Shown: piece by piece, positions 51,031 to 60,682 of the stretch
Layout of the letters: every line of letters starts with the position of its first letter
Position numbering within the stretch: the first letter of the stretch is position 1
Assembly: GCF_000828895.1 (NCBI RefSeq)
Contig: NZ_AP014568.1
Coordinates: 999,858 to 1,063,857, forward strand
Direction: 5' to 3'
DNA from: Serpentinimonas raichei
Lineage (GTDB): Bacteria; Pseudomonadota; Gammaproteobacteria; Burkholderiales; Burkholderiaceae_C
Length of the DNA: 64,000 nt
Position numbers and translations under genes: made by a program
Notes under the pieces: model-generated
Told to the model about the DNA's origin: nothing
Databases searched by the model: none
The model's input: only the letters and a program-made list of their open reading frames with translations

Positions 51031-52079
51031 TGGCTGCCGGGCGCACTCTGTTGCAGCAGCCGGTCGAAATCGCTCTCAAACAGCCGGTCCTGCACGATGC
51101 GGTATTTTTCGAACTCGCTCAGCGCGTGCGCCTTGGCGATTTCCGCCGTGACCTTGCCCGCGTCCTGCAACACCTCGCGGTCGGTGGCCTCGATGAAGCG
51201 GTTCAGGCGGGTTTCCCAGTCCTGCATGGTCATGGGGATTTTGCGCTGCACCATGTCCTCGGCCACATCCAGATAGGCGTTGACCAAGCGGGAGAGTTGC
51301 GCCATCTCGTGCTCGGTCAGGTAGTTTTTGGCCACTACCACATCGAATTTCTGAATCTTGCCCGCAGGCGCGTCTTTCCATGAGCTCAGCCCCATGTGGG
51401 GCTGGTCGGCATCGGCGCGGTGATAAATGACTTCGGCCGCCGTCTGACCATGGATGGCCCAGTGCAGCTTGTTTTGCACCGTGGCGAAAAAACGCTGGGT
51501 GGCCTGAGCCGTTACGTCGTAATCTATTGCCGTGGCGTAGATGTCGGTGATCTTCTGGTAAAACTTGCGCTCCGAAATGCGAATTTCGCGGATGCGCTGC
51601 AACTGCTCTTCGAAATAACTATCGGTGAGGATGGACCCCCCCGCCTTGATGCGCTCGTCGTCCATCACGTAGGCCTTGATGGTGAACTGCTCGATGACGC
51701 CTGTGGCCCACTTGCGGAACTGCACCGCCCGCTCGGAATTGACCTTGTAGCCCACGGCGATGATGGCGGGCAGCTTGTAGTGCAGGGTGTCGTAGTGCTT
51801 GCTGTCGGAGGCAGTTATCCGGAATTTCCGGATAACTGAATCTTCCTGCAACTCGCTGTCGGAAAAGATTTTTTTCAGATGCTCATTGACCGTGCGCACG
51901 TTCACGTCGTACAGCAGGCCCATCATCTTCTGGGTCAGCCAGATGTTTTCATCGGCATACAACGCCTCCACGCCACCTTGGCCGCTGGCGGCGACAAAGG
52001 TCAGGTACTCGGCCGCCGAGGAGCGGACGAGGGAAACCTCGGTTTTTTTGGCTGTCTCTGTCGGTTTGTGTGGCTTCAT
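51027..52079 (-). CDS. rhuM: RhuM family protein
   Basis: This 350-residue protein matches the RhuM family first noted in a Salmonella pathogenicity island; function is unknown. The N-terminal half (WLTQKMMGLLYDVNVRTVNEH, RKFRITASD, LPAIIAVGYKVNSERAVQFR) resembles phage antirepressor/KilA-like DNA-binding proteins. The C-terminal half is helical. RhuM genes are often mobile and sit near defence genes. Here it precedes and overlaps earP by 4 bp. A near-perfect 25-bp palindrome lies inside the coding region at about 51815-51839. Confidence 0.88.
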   Translation of the reverse strand: MKPHKPTETAKKTEVSLVRSSAAEYLTFVAASGQGGVEALYADENIWLTQKMMGLLYDVNVRTVNEHLKKIFSDSELQEDSVIRKFRITASDSKHYDTLHYKLPAIIAVGYKVNSERAVQFRKWATGVIEQFTIKAYVMDDERIKAGGSILTDSYFEEQLQRIREIRISERKFYQKITDIYATAIDYDVTAQATQRFFATVQNKLHWAIHGQTAAEVIYHRADADQPHMGLSSWKDAPAGKIQKFDVVVAKNYLTEHEMAQLSRLVNAYLDVAEDMVQRKIPMTMQDWETRLNRFIEATDREVLQDAGKVTAEIAKAHALSEFEKYRIVQDRLFESDFDRLLQQSAPGSQ

Positions 52080-52098
52080 GTTCGGATGGCATCAAGTC

Positions 52099-52116
52099 GG
52101 TTTTAGTCGTAAAACC
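52099..52116. promoter_or_regulatory. Perfect inverted repeat between rhuM and uvrC
   Basis: GGTTTTA-GTCG-TAAAACC is a perfect 7-bp inverted repeat with a 4-bp centre, 20 bp upstream of the rhuM start. It may be an operator for rhuM. A second, wider inverted repeat (GTGCTCAA at 52149-52156 and TTGAGCAC at 52180-52187) lies between it and uvrC. Confidence 0.5.
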
Positions 52117-52238
52117 TGCAATTTATCAGGATGAAGGGCGCCAGACGAGTGCTCAATGCCTTGGAAATGCTCTTTTTTCTTGAGCACAGAGCCCCACCAT
52201 GACCACCTTGGCCCAAACCTTCGCCACAATCCCGAATC

Positions 52239-54254
52239 ATGAGCGAAGCCGATCCCGCACCCGCCCCAGCCGCCCCCTTCCCCGACGCGCTGCTGCACGC
52301 CGTGGCCGCCTTGCCGGGGCTGCCGGGGGTGTATCGGTTTTTCGATGCCGCCGGGCAGTTGCTCTACGTGGGCAAGGCGCGGCACCTGAAAAAGCGCGTG
52401 GGCAGCTACTTCAGCCGCCGCCACGACGGCACCCGCATCGGCCACATGGTGGGCCAGATCGAGCGCCTAGAGAGCACCGTGGTGCGCTCCGAGGCCGAGG
52501 CGCTGCTGCTGGAAAACAACCTCATCAAATCCAGCCAGCCGCGCTACAACATCTTGTTTCGCGACGACAAAAGCTACCCCTACCTGCGCCTGGGCAGCAG
52601 CGCGGCACGCTCGGGCACACCGGCTGCCGGACCCGCCCAGCCGCAAGCCTTCCCGCGCCTGTCGTACTACCGCGGCGCGGTGGATGCGCGCAGCCAGTAC
52701 TTTGGCCCCTACCCCAACGGCTGGGCGGTCAAGCAAAGCATCGAGTTGCTGCAAAAGGTGTTTAGGCTGCGCACCTGCGAAGACACGGTGTTCCAGCACC
52801 GCAGCCGCCCCTGTCTGCTGTACCAGATCAAGCGCTGCAGCGGCCCCTGCGTGGGGCTGGTGAGCACGGCCGATTACGCACGCGATGTGCAAGACGCCAG
52901 CGCCTTTTTGCGCGGCCAGACCCAAGACCTGCAAGCCGCGCTGGAGCGGCGCATGCTCGATTTTGCCGAGCAACTGGCTTTTGAGCAGGCGGCTGAGGTG
53001 CGCAACCAGATCGGCAGCCTCGCGCAAGTGCTGCAGCAGCAGGCGATGGAGAACGTGCGCGACCAAGAGGCCGACATTCTGGCGGTTCAAGTGCAGGGCG
53101 GGCGCGCCTGCGTGAATTTGGCGATGGTGCGCGGTGGCCGCCACCTAGGCGACCGGCCATTTTTCCCGGCCCAAGTGGCCGACGGCGCGCTGCTGGCCAG
53201 CGTCGAAGATGGCGGCGAGGAGGAGGACGGCGCAGCGCACGACCCGCCCATGAGCTTGGAGACGCGGGTGCTGGAGGCCTTCATCGCGCAGCACTACAGC
53301 GTCCACAGCCCGCCGCCGCTGCTGGTGCTGGGGGCGCCGGTGAGCGCGCACCTGATCGATTTGTTGATTCAGGCCAGCTCGCACAAGATCCATGCGGTCT
53401 GGCAGCCGCGCGAGCAGCGGCGTGCTTGGCTGGAAATGGCGCAGCAAAACGCCGACTTGCAACTGGCGCGTCTGTTGTCGGAAGAGGGTTCGCAGCAGGC
53501 GCGCACGCGCGCGCTGGCGCAGGCGCTGGACCTGCCCGAAGAGGGGCTGGAGCGGCTGCGCATCGAGTGCTTCGACGTGTCGCACAGCGCCGGCGAGGCG
53601 ACCATGGCCTCGTGCGTGGTGTTCGAGGGCCACAAAATGCAGAGCGCCCAGTACCGGCGCTACCGCATCGAGGGCATCACACCCGGCGACGACTACGCCG
53701 CCATGCGCCAGGTGCTGCTGCGCCGCTACGGCAAGCTGGGGCCAGCCCAAGACCTAGGCGTGGCCGAACCCGGCCCCAGCCCCAGCCCCGAACCAGGCCG
53801 CGCGCGCTGGCCCGATCTGGTGCTGATCGACGGTGGCGCGGGCCAGGTGGGCGTGGCGCGCCAGGTGTTCGAGCAGCTCGGGGCCGAGGTGGGCCGCCTC
53901 GTCGGGGTGGAAAAGGGCATTGGGCGCAAAGTGGGCCTAGAGGAGCTGGTGTTTGCCGACGGCCGCGACAAAATCAGTCTCGGGGCCGATTCGGCCGCGC
54001 TGATGCTGGTGGCGCAGATCCGCGACGAGGCGCACCGCTTCGCCCTCACCGGCATGCGCGCCCAGCGCGCGCGCACCCGCACCGGCAGCAGCCAGCTCGA
54101 AGACATTCCGGGCGTCGGCCCCAAGCGGCGCGCCCGCCTGCTGCAACGCTTTGGTGGTTTGCGCGGGGTGGTGGCGGCCAGCGTGGCCGATCTGGCCAGC
54201 GTGGAGGGCATTTCGACCGAGCTGGCGCAACAAATCTACCGCGCCTTGCGCTGA
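52239..54254 (+). CDS. uvrC: Excinuclease ABC subunit C
   Basis: This 671-residue nuclease makes both incisions in nucleotide excision repair. The GIY-YIG domain ([18 protein letters not shown]) is at residues about 27-105. A Cys-containing segment, a UVR motif, the RNase-H-like domain ([18 protein letters not shown]) and a C-terminal tandem helix-hairpin-helix ([13 protein letters not shown]) follow. The start lacks a Shine-Dalgarno; CACAAT lies 8 nt upstream. pgsA follows. Confidence 0.96.
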   Translation: MSEADPAPAPAAPFPDALLHAVAALPGLPGVYRFFDAAGQLLYVGKARHLKKRVGSYFSRRHDGTRIGHMVGQIERLESTVVRSEAEALLLENNLIKSSQPRYNILFRDDKSYPYLRLGSSAARSGTPAAGPAQPQAFPRLSYYRGAVDARSQYFGPYPNGWAVKQSIELLQKVFRLRTCEDTVFQHRSRPCLLYQIKRCSGPCVGLVSTADYARDVQDASAFLRGQTQDLQAALERRMLDFAEQLAFEQAAEVRNQIGSLAQVLQQQAMENVRDQEADILAVQVQGGRACVNLAMVRGGRHLGDRPFFPAQVADGALLASVEDGGEEEDGAAHDPPMSLETRVLEAFIAQHYSVHSPPPLLVLGAPVSAHLIDLLIQASSHKIHAVWQPREQRRAWLEMAQQNADLQLARLLSEEGSQQARTRALAQALDLPEEGLERLRIECFDVSHSAGEATMASCVVFEGHKMQSAQYRRYRIEGITPGDDYAAMRQVLLRRYGKLGPAQDLGVAEPGPSPSPEPGRARWPDLVLIDGGAGQVGVARQVFEQLGAEVGRLVGVEKGIGRKVGLEELVFADGRDKISLGADSAALMLVAQIRDEAHRFALTGMRAQRARTRTGSSQLEDIPGVGPKRRARLLQRFGGLRGVVAASVADLASVEGISTELAQQIYRALR

Positions 54255-54306
54255 CAGCCTGCTGCGCCGCAACCACATCCGGGCAAACCCTCGCATAATC
54301 AGGCCC

Positions 54307-54876
54307 ATGTTTTTTAACCTGCCAACTTCGCTCACTTGGGCGCGCATCGTCTCCATTCCGCTCATCGTGGCGGTGTTTTACTGGCCCGGGCTGGAACAAA
54401 GCACGCAAAACCTGGTGGGCACGGTGCTGTTCGTGCTGTTTGCGCTCACCGACTGGGCCGACGGCTGGCTGGCGCGCCGCCTCAACCAGACCTCGGCCTT
54501 TGGTGCTTTCCTAGACCCGGTGGCCGACAAGTTCTTGGTCTGCGCCTGCCTGCTGGTGCTGGTGCAGCTCGAACGCGCCGATGTGTTCGTGGCGCTGATC
54601 ATCATCGGGCGCGAGATCGCCATTTCGGCGCTGCGCGAGTGGATGGCGACCATCGGCGCGGTGCGCAGTGTGGCGGTGCACGTGGTGGGCAAGCTCAAAA
54701 CCGCGGTGCAGATGGTGGCGATTGCCTTTTTGCTCTACGACGCCACGCTGCTGGGCCTGATCGACACCCGGCTCTGGGGCACGGTGCTGATCTGGATTTC
54801 GGCCGTCCTCACGGTCTGGTCGATGGTCTATTACCTGCAAAAAGCGCTGCCCGAAATCCGCGCCAAATCGCGCTAA
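54307..54876 (+). CDS. pgsA: CDP-diacylglycerol-glycerol-3-phosphate 3-phosphatidyltransferase
   Basis: This 189-residue membrane enzyme makes phosphatidylglycerol phosphate. The CDP-alcohol phosphatidyltransferase motif is complete: DWADGWLAR, then GAFLDPVADK. Four to five hydrophobic segments are visible. The ATG at 54307 is preceded by CATAAT at 7 nt rather than a ribosome binding site. It follows uvrC, the common order in proteobacteria. Confidence 0.95.
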   Translation: MFFNLPTSLTWARIVSIPLIVAVFYWPGLEQSTQNLVGTVLFVLFALTDWADGWLARRLNQTSAFGAFLDPVADKFLVCACLLVLVQLERADVFVALIIIGREIAISALREWMATIGAVRSVAVHVVGKLKTAVQMVAIAFLLYDATLLGLIDTRLWGTVLIWISAVLTVWSMVYYLQKALPEIRAKSR

Positions 54877-54897
54877 GGCCACCCCCCGGCTTCCCGC

Positions 54898-55845
54898 ATG
54901 CCCACCCACGCCCACCACGACGCTTGGCTGCGCGCCATGCCGTGGGTGTTTGTGCTGATCTGGAGCACCGGCTTCATCGTGGCGCGCTACGGCATGCCGC
55001 ACGCCCCGCCGTTCACCTTTCTGGCCTGGCGCTATGCCTTGTCGATCGCGCTGTTTCTGCTCTGGGTCTGGTGGGCCCGGGTGGCGTGGCCGCGCAGCGG
55101 CGCGCAGTGGGGGCACTTGGCGGTGCTGGGGCTGCTGATGCACGCCGGCTACCTGGGCGGGGTCTGGGCGGCGGTGAAGGCCGGCATGGGCGCGGGCCTG
55201 GTGGCGCTGCTGGTGGGGCTGCAACCGCTGCTGACCGCCATTTGGCTCTCGGCCGTGGCCTCGTCCCAAGGTGCGGCGGGTTTGGCGGTGTCGCGGCGCC
55301 AGTGGCTCGGCTTGCTGTTGGGGCTGGCCGGGCTGGTGCTGGTGCTGTGGCACCAGTTCGTTCCTGCTGAAGGGGGCGCTGCCGTGGGGGCCACCACGGG
55401 CCAGATCGGGGCCACCTGGTTCAACGTCTCGCTGGCTGTGGTGGCGCTGCTGAGCATCACCGCCGGTACCCTGTACCAAAAGCGCTACGTGCAGCCCTGC
55501 GACGTGCGCAGCGCCAACACGGTGCAGTTGCTGGCGGCGCTGGCGGTCACGCTGCCGCTGGCGCTGCTGGAGCCGGGCGGCATGAACTGGAACGCCGAAC
55601 TGGCCGGGGCGCTGGCCTGGTCGGTGCTGGCGCTCACGCTCGGGGCCAGTTCGCTGCTGTATCTGCTGATCCAGCGCGGCGCCGCCGCCTCGGTGGTCAG
55701 CCTGATGTACCTGGTGCCGCCGTGCACCGCCGTGCTGGCCTGGCTGCTGTTCGACGAACCCATCACCGCCCTGACCGTGGCCGGCGTGGCCCTGACCGCA
55801 CTCGGCGTCAGCCTGGTGGTGCGCAGCCCCCAAGCCAAAGCCTGA
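54898..55845 (+). CDS. EamA/DMT-family transporter
   Basis: This 315-residue protein has about ten transmembrane helices in two EamA repeats. Typical stretches are IWSTGFIVARYGMPHAPP in the first half and LGASSLLYLLIQRG in the second. Such proteins export metabolites or drugs. It follows pgsA by 21 bp. The substrate is unknown. Confidence 0.88.
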   Translation: MPTHAHHDAWLRAMPWVFVLIWSTGFIVARYGMPHAPPFTFLAWRYALSIALFLLWVWWARVAWPRSGAQWGHLAVLGLLMHAGYLGGVWAAVKAGMGAGLVALLVGLQPLLTAIWLSAVASSQGAAGLAVSRRQWLGLLLGLAGLVLVLWHQFVPAEGGAAVGATTGQIGATWFNVSLAVVALLSITAGTLYQKRYVQPCDVRSANTVQLLAALAVTLPLALLEPGGMNWNAELAGALAWSVLALTLGASSLLYLLIQRGAAASVVSLMYLVPPCTAVLAWLLFDEPITALTVAGVALTALGVSLVVRSPQAKA

Positions 55846-55929
55846 TGCGCGCCCATGCGCGCCCAAACGCCCCAATCCCCTCTAGGGTGGCGCTGCTTGC
55901 CAGCCCAGCATGACAAGTGTGCATAGGGT

Positions 55930-55959
55930 TTGGAAATGGGCTGCTTTCAGCGCTAGAAT
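55930..55959 (+). promoter_or_regulatory. Candidate promoter of the AbiE pair
   Basis: TTGGAA (55930-55935) and TAGAAT (55954-55959) are spaced 18 bp and lie 27 bp before the AbiEi start. No clear ribosome binding site precedes the ATG. Confidence 0.4.
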
Positions 55960-55986
55960 GCATGAAACGTCAATGAATTATCAGTC

Positions 55987-56598
55987 ATGTTTGCTGCCCT
56001 CTCATCATCGTCCACCGGGTTGCGGGGTGCTGCCGCGCAGCTTGCCAATGTTCTCGAGGCCGGGCGCGTTTACCGGCGTGAAGACCTCTCGCGCCTGTCC
56101 ACCGCCGTGGATCGGCATCTGCGTGAGTTGGTGGCAGCCGGAAAGCTGAAAAAACTCGCCCAAGGTTTGTACCATGTGCCAAAGCAGTCCAGCTTGGGTG
56201 CGCTGCCGCCTGCCGATGAGCAGGTGGTTGGAGTGTTCCTAAAAGACAAGGACTTCCTGGTCTTTTCACCCTCGGCCTACAACGCCTTGGGCTTGGGCAC
56301 GACCCAGCTTTACAACCGCACGCTGGTCTATAACCACAAGCGCCATGGTGTTTTCAAGCTGGGCAACCGGCAATTCGATTTCCGGGTGAAACCGCGCTTC
56401 CCCAAGAAGCTCACGCCCGAGTTCCTTTACGTCGACCTGTTGAACAATCTGGATGAATTGGCAGAAGATCGGGATGCGGTGTTGCGCCAGGCGCGCAGCA
56501 AGCTGTCTGTGTTTGACTCTGCCGATCTGCAGCGTGCCATTGATCGTTTTGGCAGCCTGGCCACGCGCAAACGCGTGCGGGAGTGGACGGGTGGCTGA
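55987..56598 (+). CDS. AbiEi-type antitoxin (type IV toxin-antitoxin)
   Basis: This 203-residue protein has an N-terminal winged-helix-like segment (VYRREDLSRLSTAVDRHLRE, then GKLKKLAQGLYHVPK) and a C-terminal antitoxin domain. The pattern is that of AbiEi-family antitoxins. The next gene, overlapping by 8 bp, encodes the AbiEii nucleotidyltransferase toxin, which confirms the pair. AbiE systems give abortive infection against phages in other bacteria, and AbiEi represses its own promoter. Confidence 0.88.
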   Translation: MFAALSSSSTGLRGAAAQLANVLEAGRVYRREDLSRLSTAVDRHLRELVAAGKLKKLAQGLYHVPKQSSLGALPPADEQVVGVFLKDKDFLVFSPSAYNALGLGTTQLYNRTLVYNHKRHGVFKLGNRQFDFRVKPRFPKKLTPEFLYVDLLNNLDELAEDRDAVLRQARSKLSVFDSADLQRAIDRFGSLATRKRVREWTGG

Positions 56599-57535
56599 CT
56601 TTCTGCACGATCGACCGGACTTCGATCAATTGCTCTTGGTCGTAGCCGATGACCAGGGGCTCGATCCCATGCTGGTCGAGAAAGACTACTGGATCATGCA
56701 CGCTCTCTGGGGTCTGCAGGCGCAGGGCTTGCAGTTCGAGTTGAAAGGCGGCACGTCGCTGTCTAAAGGGTTTGGCGTCATCCATCGATTTTCGGAAGAC
56801 ATCGATATCCGCATCGAGCCGCCCCATGGCATAGACGTGAAGACCGGTCGCAACCAAGACAAGCCGGCGCATATCGAGTCGCGGCGCGCGTACTACGAAG
56901 CCTTGGCCGCGCGCATCTCCATTGCGGGCATTGACCGAGTGGCGCGCGACACGCAGTTTGACGACGACAAGATGCGCAGCGCGGGCATACGCCTGTTCTA
57001 CACGTCTCGCACTGCGGCGCTTGCAGGAGTCAAGGATGGCATCTTGCTGGAGTTGGGGTTCGATGACACAGCACCGAATCGTTTGGTCAGGATCTCATCT
57101 TGGGCACTGGATGCGGCCATGGCCCGTGGGGTGAGGGTGATCGACAACCGGGCAACGGCCGTGCCTTGCTACGCACCGACGCACACCTTCGTGGAAAAAC
57201 TGCAAACCATCTCCACCAAGTACCGCCGCTTGGGTCAGGCGCAGGCCTTCCCAGCGAACTTCCTGCGCCACTACTACGATGTGTACTGCCTGTTGGGGCT
57301 GCAAGAGGTGCAGGGCTTCATGCGCGAGTCCGCCTACCGGGAGCGCAAAGCGCAGCGGTTTCGTACCGGAGACGAACAGGTCATTGCCCAGAATCAGGCG
57401 TTTGTCCTCGGGAACCCTGCCCAGCGCCAGCTATTCGCTAAAGAGTACCGCAAGACCGCTGCGCTGTACTATCGGGGGCAGCCGGACTTTGATGCGGTGT
57501 TGGCCCGGATTCATCAGCACATCGAAGTCATGTGA
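56591..57535 (+). CDS. AbiEii/AbiGii-family nucleotidyltransferase toxin
   Basis: This 314-residue protein has the nucleotidyltransferase signature LKGGTSLSKGF followed by FSEDIDIRI, with the GGTS and D-x-D residues intact. VEKDYWIMHALWGLQ upstream is also typical. Translation starts at GTG 56591 inside the antitoxin gene. Known AbiEii toxins are GTP-dependent nucleotidyltransferases acting on cellular targets such as tRNA. The pair appears complete. Confidence 0.9.
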   Translation: MADFLHDRPDFDQLLLVVADDQGLDPMLVEKDYWIMHALWGLQAQGLQFELKGGTSLSKGFGVIHRFSEDIDIRIEPPHGIDVKTGRNQDKPAHIESRRAYYEALAARISIAGIDRVARDTQFDDDKMRSAGIRLFYTSRTAALAGVKDGILLELGFDDTAPNRLVRISSWALDAAMARGVRVIDNRATAVPCYAPTHTFVEKLQTISTKYRRLGQAQAFPANFLRHYYDVYCLLGLQEVQGFMRESAYRERKAQRFRTGDEQVIAQNQAFVLGNPAQRQLFAKEYRKTAALYYRGQPDFDAVLARIHQHIEVM

Positions 57536-57642
57536 GTTCAGCGCCGCAGCGCCAGTGCGGTGTCGAAGCGCGCCAAAATGCGCCCAAAATACCGCCAAAA
57601 ACACCCAAGTCCTTCTAACCTCACCCAAGGATCTGCCCCGCC

Positions 57643-58728
57643 ATGAAAACGCATCGCATCGCCGTCATCGCTGGCGACGGCATCGGCCAGGAAGTCATGC
57701 CCGAGGGGCTGCGCGTGCTGGAAGCGGCCGCGAGCCGCTTTGGCATCGGTTTGCAGTTCGACCACTTCGATTTCGCCTGCTGGCCCTACTACGAGCGCCA
57801 CGGCCAGATGCTGCCCGACGACTGGAAAGCGCAGATCGGCGGCCACGATGCGATCTATTTTGGTGCCGTCGGCTGGCCCGAGAAAATCCCCGACCACATT
57901 TCGCTCTGGGGCTCGCTGCTGCGCTTTAGGCGCGAGTTTGACCAATACGTGAACCTGCGCCCGGCGCGCCTGATGCCCGGCATCACCGCGCCGGTGGTGC
58001 GCCGCGACGGCTCAGCGCGCCAGCCGGGCGAGATCGATATGTGGATCGTGCGCGAAAACACCGAGGGCGAGTACTCCAGCGTCGGCGGGCGCATGTTCGA
58101 GGGCAGCGAGCGCGAAATCGTGCTGCAAGAAACCGTGATGAGCCGCCACGGCGTCGATCGGGTGCTGCGCTTTGCCTTCGAGCTGGCGCAAAGCCGCCCC
58201 AAGCAACACCTCACCAGCGCGACCAAGAGCAACGGCATCGCCATCACCATGCCCTACTGGGACGAGCGCGTCGCCGCCATGGCGCGCCACTACCCCGAGG
58301 TGCGGGTAGACCAGTTCCACATCGACATTCTGTGCGCCCACTTCGTGCAGCGGCCCGACCATTTCGACGTGGTGGTGGCCAGCAACCTGTTTGGCGACAT
58401 TTTGAGCGACCTCGGGCCGGCCTGCACCGGCACCATCGGCATCGCACCCAGCGCCAACCTCGACCCCGAGCGGCGCTTCCCCTCTTTGTTCGAGCCGGTG
58501 CACGGCTCGGCCCCCGACATCGCCGGGCGCGGCATCGCCAACCCGATCGGCCAGATCTGGTGCGGGGCCATGATGCTCGACTTTTTGGGCCACCGCGCCG
58601 CGCACGATGCGGTGCTGCAAGCCATAGAAGCCGTGCTGGCCGCAGGCAGCGCCGCCCCGCGCACGCCCGACCTCGGCGGCCACGCTGGCACGGCGGATCT
58701 GGGACGGGCCATCGCTGCGGCGCTGTAA
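57643..58728 (+). CDS. Tartrate/D-malate-type dehydrogenase (isocitrate/isopropylmalate dehydrogenase family)
   Basis: This 361-residue NAD-dependent, metal-requiring beta-decarboxylating dehydrogenase shows the family motifs IAGDGIGQEVMPEGLRVLE, WIVRENTEGEYS, and SNLFGDILSDLGPACTGTIG. The AVGWPEKIPDHISLWGSLL segment points to the tartrate dehydrogenase/D-malate group rather than LeuB. It lies 1 bp before the pabB-pabC fusion, probably in one transcript. The exact substrate is inferred. Confidence 0.88.
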   Translation: MKTHRIAVIAGDGIGQEVMPEGLRVLEAAASRFGIGLQFDHFDFACWPYYERHGQMLPDDWKAQIGGHDAIYFGAVGWPEKIPDHISLWGSLLRFRREFDQYVNLRPARLMPGITAPVVRRDGSARQPGEIDMWIVRENTEGEYSSVGGRMFEGSEREIVLQETVMSRHGVDRVLRFAFELAQSRPKQHLTSATKSNGIAITMPYWDERVAAMARHYPEVRVDQFHIDILCAHFVQRPDHFDVVVASNLFGDILSDLGPACTGTIGIAPSANLDPERRFPSLFEPVHGSAPDIAGRGIANPIGQIWCGAMMLDFLGHRAAHDAVLQAIEAVLAAGSAAPRTPDLGGHAGTADLGRAIAAAL

Positions 58729-58729
58729 C

Positions 58730-60577
58730 ATGGTTTTTGCCCTGCTCGACGACTGCGACGCCAGCGCCGCGCAGCCCAGCAGCCGGCTCTACACCGGGTT
58801 CGTGCGCCAGCACACCTGCACCGATGCAGCCGGGCTGCCCGCCCTCTGGGATGCGGTGCAAGCCGATCAGCGCGCCGGCCTGCACGCGCTGCTGCTGGCC
58901 GACTACGAATGGGGCGAAGCGCTGGTGCTCGGGCGCCCATCGGTGGCCGACCCCGGGGCGGCGCTGCGCCTGCTGATGTTCAGCCATGTGCAGCAGATGG
59001 TGCGCACCGAGGTGGACGCCTGGTTGCAAACCCTGCCGGGGGCGGGCGCGGGTGCGGGCACGCTCGCGCTCGAGGAAGACATCAGCGCGGCGGATTTTCA
59101 TGCCGCAGTCGAGCGCATCCACGCCGCCATAAGCGCCGGCGAAACCTACCAGGTCAACTTCAGCTACCGCCTGCAAGGCCACGCCTGGGGCGAGCCGGTG
59201 GCGCTGTACTCGGCCTTGCGCGCGCGCCAGCCGGTGCCCTTTGGGGCGCTGCTGCGGCTGCCAGACGAGGGCTGGCTGCTGTCTTGCTCGCCCGAGCTGT
59301 TCTTGCGCCAGCAAGACGGGCTGCTGAGCGCACGGCCCATGAAAGGCACCGCCGCACGCAGCCAGCCGGCCGACAGCGGGGACGGCGACGACATCGACCA
59401 GGCCGGCAGCCTGCAGGCAGACCGCAAGAGCCGGGCCGAAAACGTGATGATAGTGGACCTGCTGCGCAACGACATCGGGCGCATCGCGCGCACCGGCAGC
59501 GTGCAGGTGCCGGCCCTGTTCGAAATCGAATCCTACGCCACCGTGCACCAGATGACTTCCACCGTGCAGGCCCGGCTGCGGCCCGAGGTGGACTGGCCCG
59601 AGCTGCTGCGCGCCACCTTTCCCTGTGGTTCGGTCACGGGGGCACCCAAGCACCGCACCATGCAGCTCATCCGCGCCCTCGAAAACACGCCGCGCGGGCC
59701 CTATTGCGGCGCCATCGGCTGGCTCGATGCCGCACCAGCGGGCCAGCGCGTGGGCGATTTCTGTCTCTCGGTGGCCATCCGCACGCTCACGCTCGGGGCG
59801 CCGCAGCAGGGCAAGCGGCCGCTGCGCCTAGGGATTGGCGCCGGTATCGTGCACGACAGCGTGGCCGCCGACGAACTGGCCGAGTGCCGCCTCAAGGCCC
59901 GCTTCCTGACCGACCTCGACCCGGGTTTTGATTTGTTCGAGACCCTGCTGCACCTGCCCGGCCACGGTTTGCAGCACCTCGGGCTGCACCTGGCGCGGCT
60001 GGCGGCGAGCGCGCGCACGCTGGGTTTTGCTTTCGACCCCGACGCGGCGCGGGCGCTTTTGCACCAACGTGCAAGCGAACTGCCCACCAATTGCCCGGCC
60101 AGGGTGCGGCTGGCGCTGTCGCACAATGGCCGGCTCAGCCTGGTGCACGCCCCCTTGGCGGCGCTGCCGCCCGGCGTCGTCACGCTGTTGCTGCAACCCG
60201 AGCCGCTGCCGCTGCACGACCCGCTGGCTGCGCACAAGACCACGCGGCGCAGCCATTACGACGCCGGCATCCGCGCCGCCGAGCGCGCAGGCGCCTTCGA
60301 CAGCCTGTTTTTCAACAGCGCCGACGAGCTGGTCGAGGGCGGGCGCAGCAACGTCTTCTTGCGTCTGGGCGGGCGCTGGCTCACCCCGCCCGTATCCTGC
60401 GGCGCGCTGCCCGGCATTCAGCGCAGTGTGCTGCTGGCAGACCCGGCTTGGGCCGCCAGCGAGGCGCGCCTGACCCGGGCCGACCTGCAGCGGGCCGAGG
60501 CCATCGTGGTCTGCAACGCCCTGCGCGGCGCGCTGCCGGCCCGCTTGCACGGTGCCGCCAGCGCCCCAAGCGCCTGA
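58730..60577 (+). CDS. Aminodeoxychorismate synthase component I fused to aminodeoxychorismate lyase (PabB-PabC)
   Basis: This 615-residue fusion makes p-aminobenzoate for folate. Residues about 1-395 form the chorismate-utilising PabB domain (KGTAAR, RNDIGRIARTGSV, TFPCGSVTGAPK). Residues about 405-615 form a PLP-dependent class IV aminotransferase-fold PabC, with the Schiff-base lysine in AHKTTRRSHYD. Thus two consecutive steps sit on one chain. The glutaminase PabA is not in the window. The start lies 1 bp after the dehydrogenase stop. Confidence 0.93.
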   Translation: MVFALLDDCDASAAQPSSRLYTGFVRQHTCTDAAGLPALWDAVQADQRAGLHALLLADYEWGEALVLGRPSVADPGAALRLLMFSHVQQMVRTEVDAWLQTLPGAGAGAGTLALEEDISAADFHAAVERIHAAISAGETYQVNFSYRLQGHAWGEPVALYSALRARQPVPFGALLRLPDEGWLLSCSPELFLRQQDGLLSARPMKGTAARSQPADSGDGDDIDQAGSLQADRKSRAENVMIVDLLRNDIGRIARTGSVQVPALFEIESYATVHQMTSTVQARLRPEVDWPELLRATFPCGSVTGAPKHRTMQLIRALENTPRGPYCGAIGWLDAAPAGQRVGDFCLSVAIRTLTLGAPQQGKRPLRLGIGAGIVHDSVAADELAECRLKARFLTDLDPGFDLFETLLHLPGHGLQHLGLHLARLAASARTLGFAFDPDAARALLHQRASELPTNCPARVRLALSHNGRLSLVHAPLAALPPGVVTLLLQPEPLPLHDPLAAHKTTRRSHYDAGIRAAERAGAFDSLFFNSADELVEGGRSNVFLRLGGRWLTPPVSCGALPGIQRSVLLADPAWAASEARLTRADLQRAEAIVVCNALRGALPARLHGAASAPSA

Positions 60578-60682
60578 GGCATCCCATCCAACAACCTCCG
60601 CCCCCAACCACCGTTACAATTCGCAACCAAAGCCGCCCAGCGCACCTCGGTGCGTTCGGCTAACATCAGGGGTTTCCCGGTG

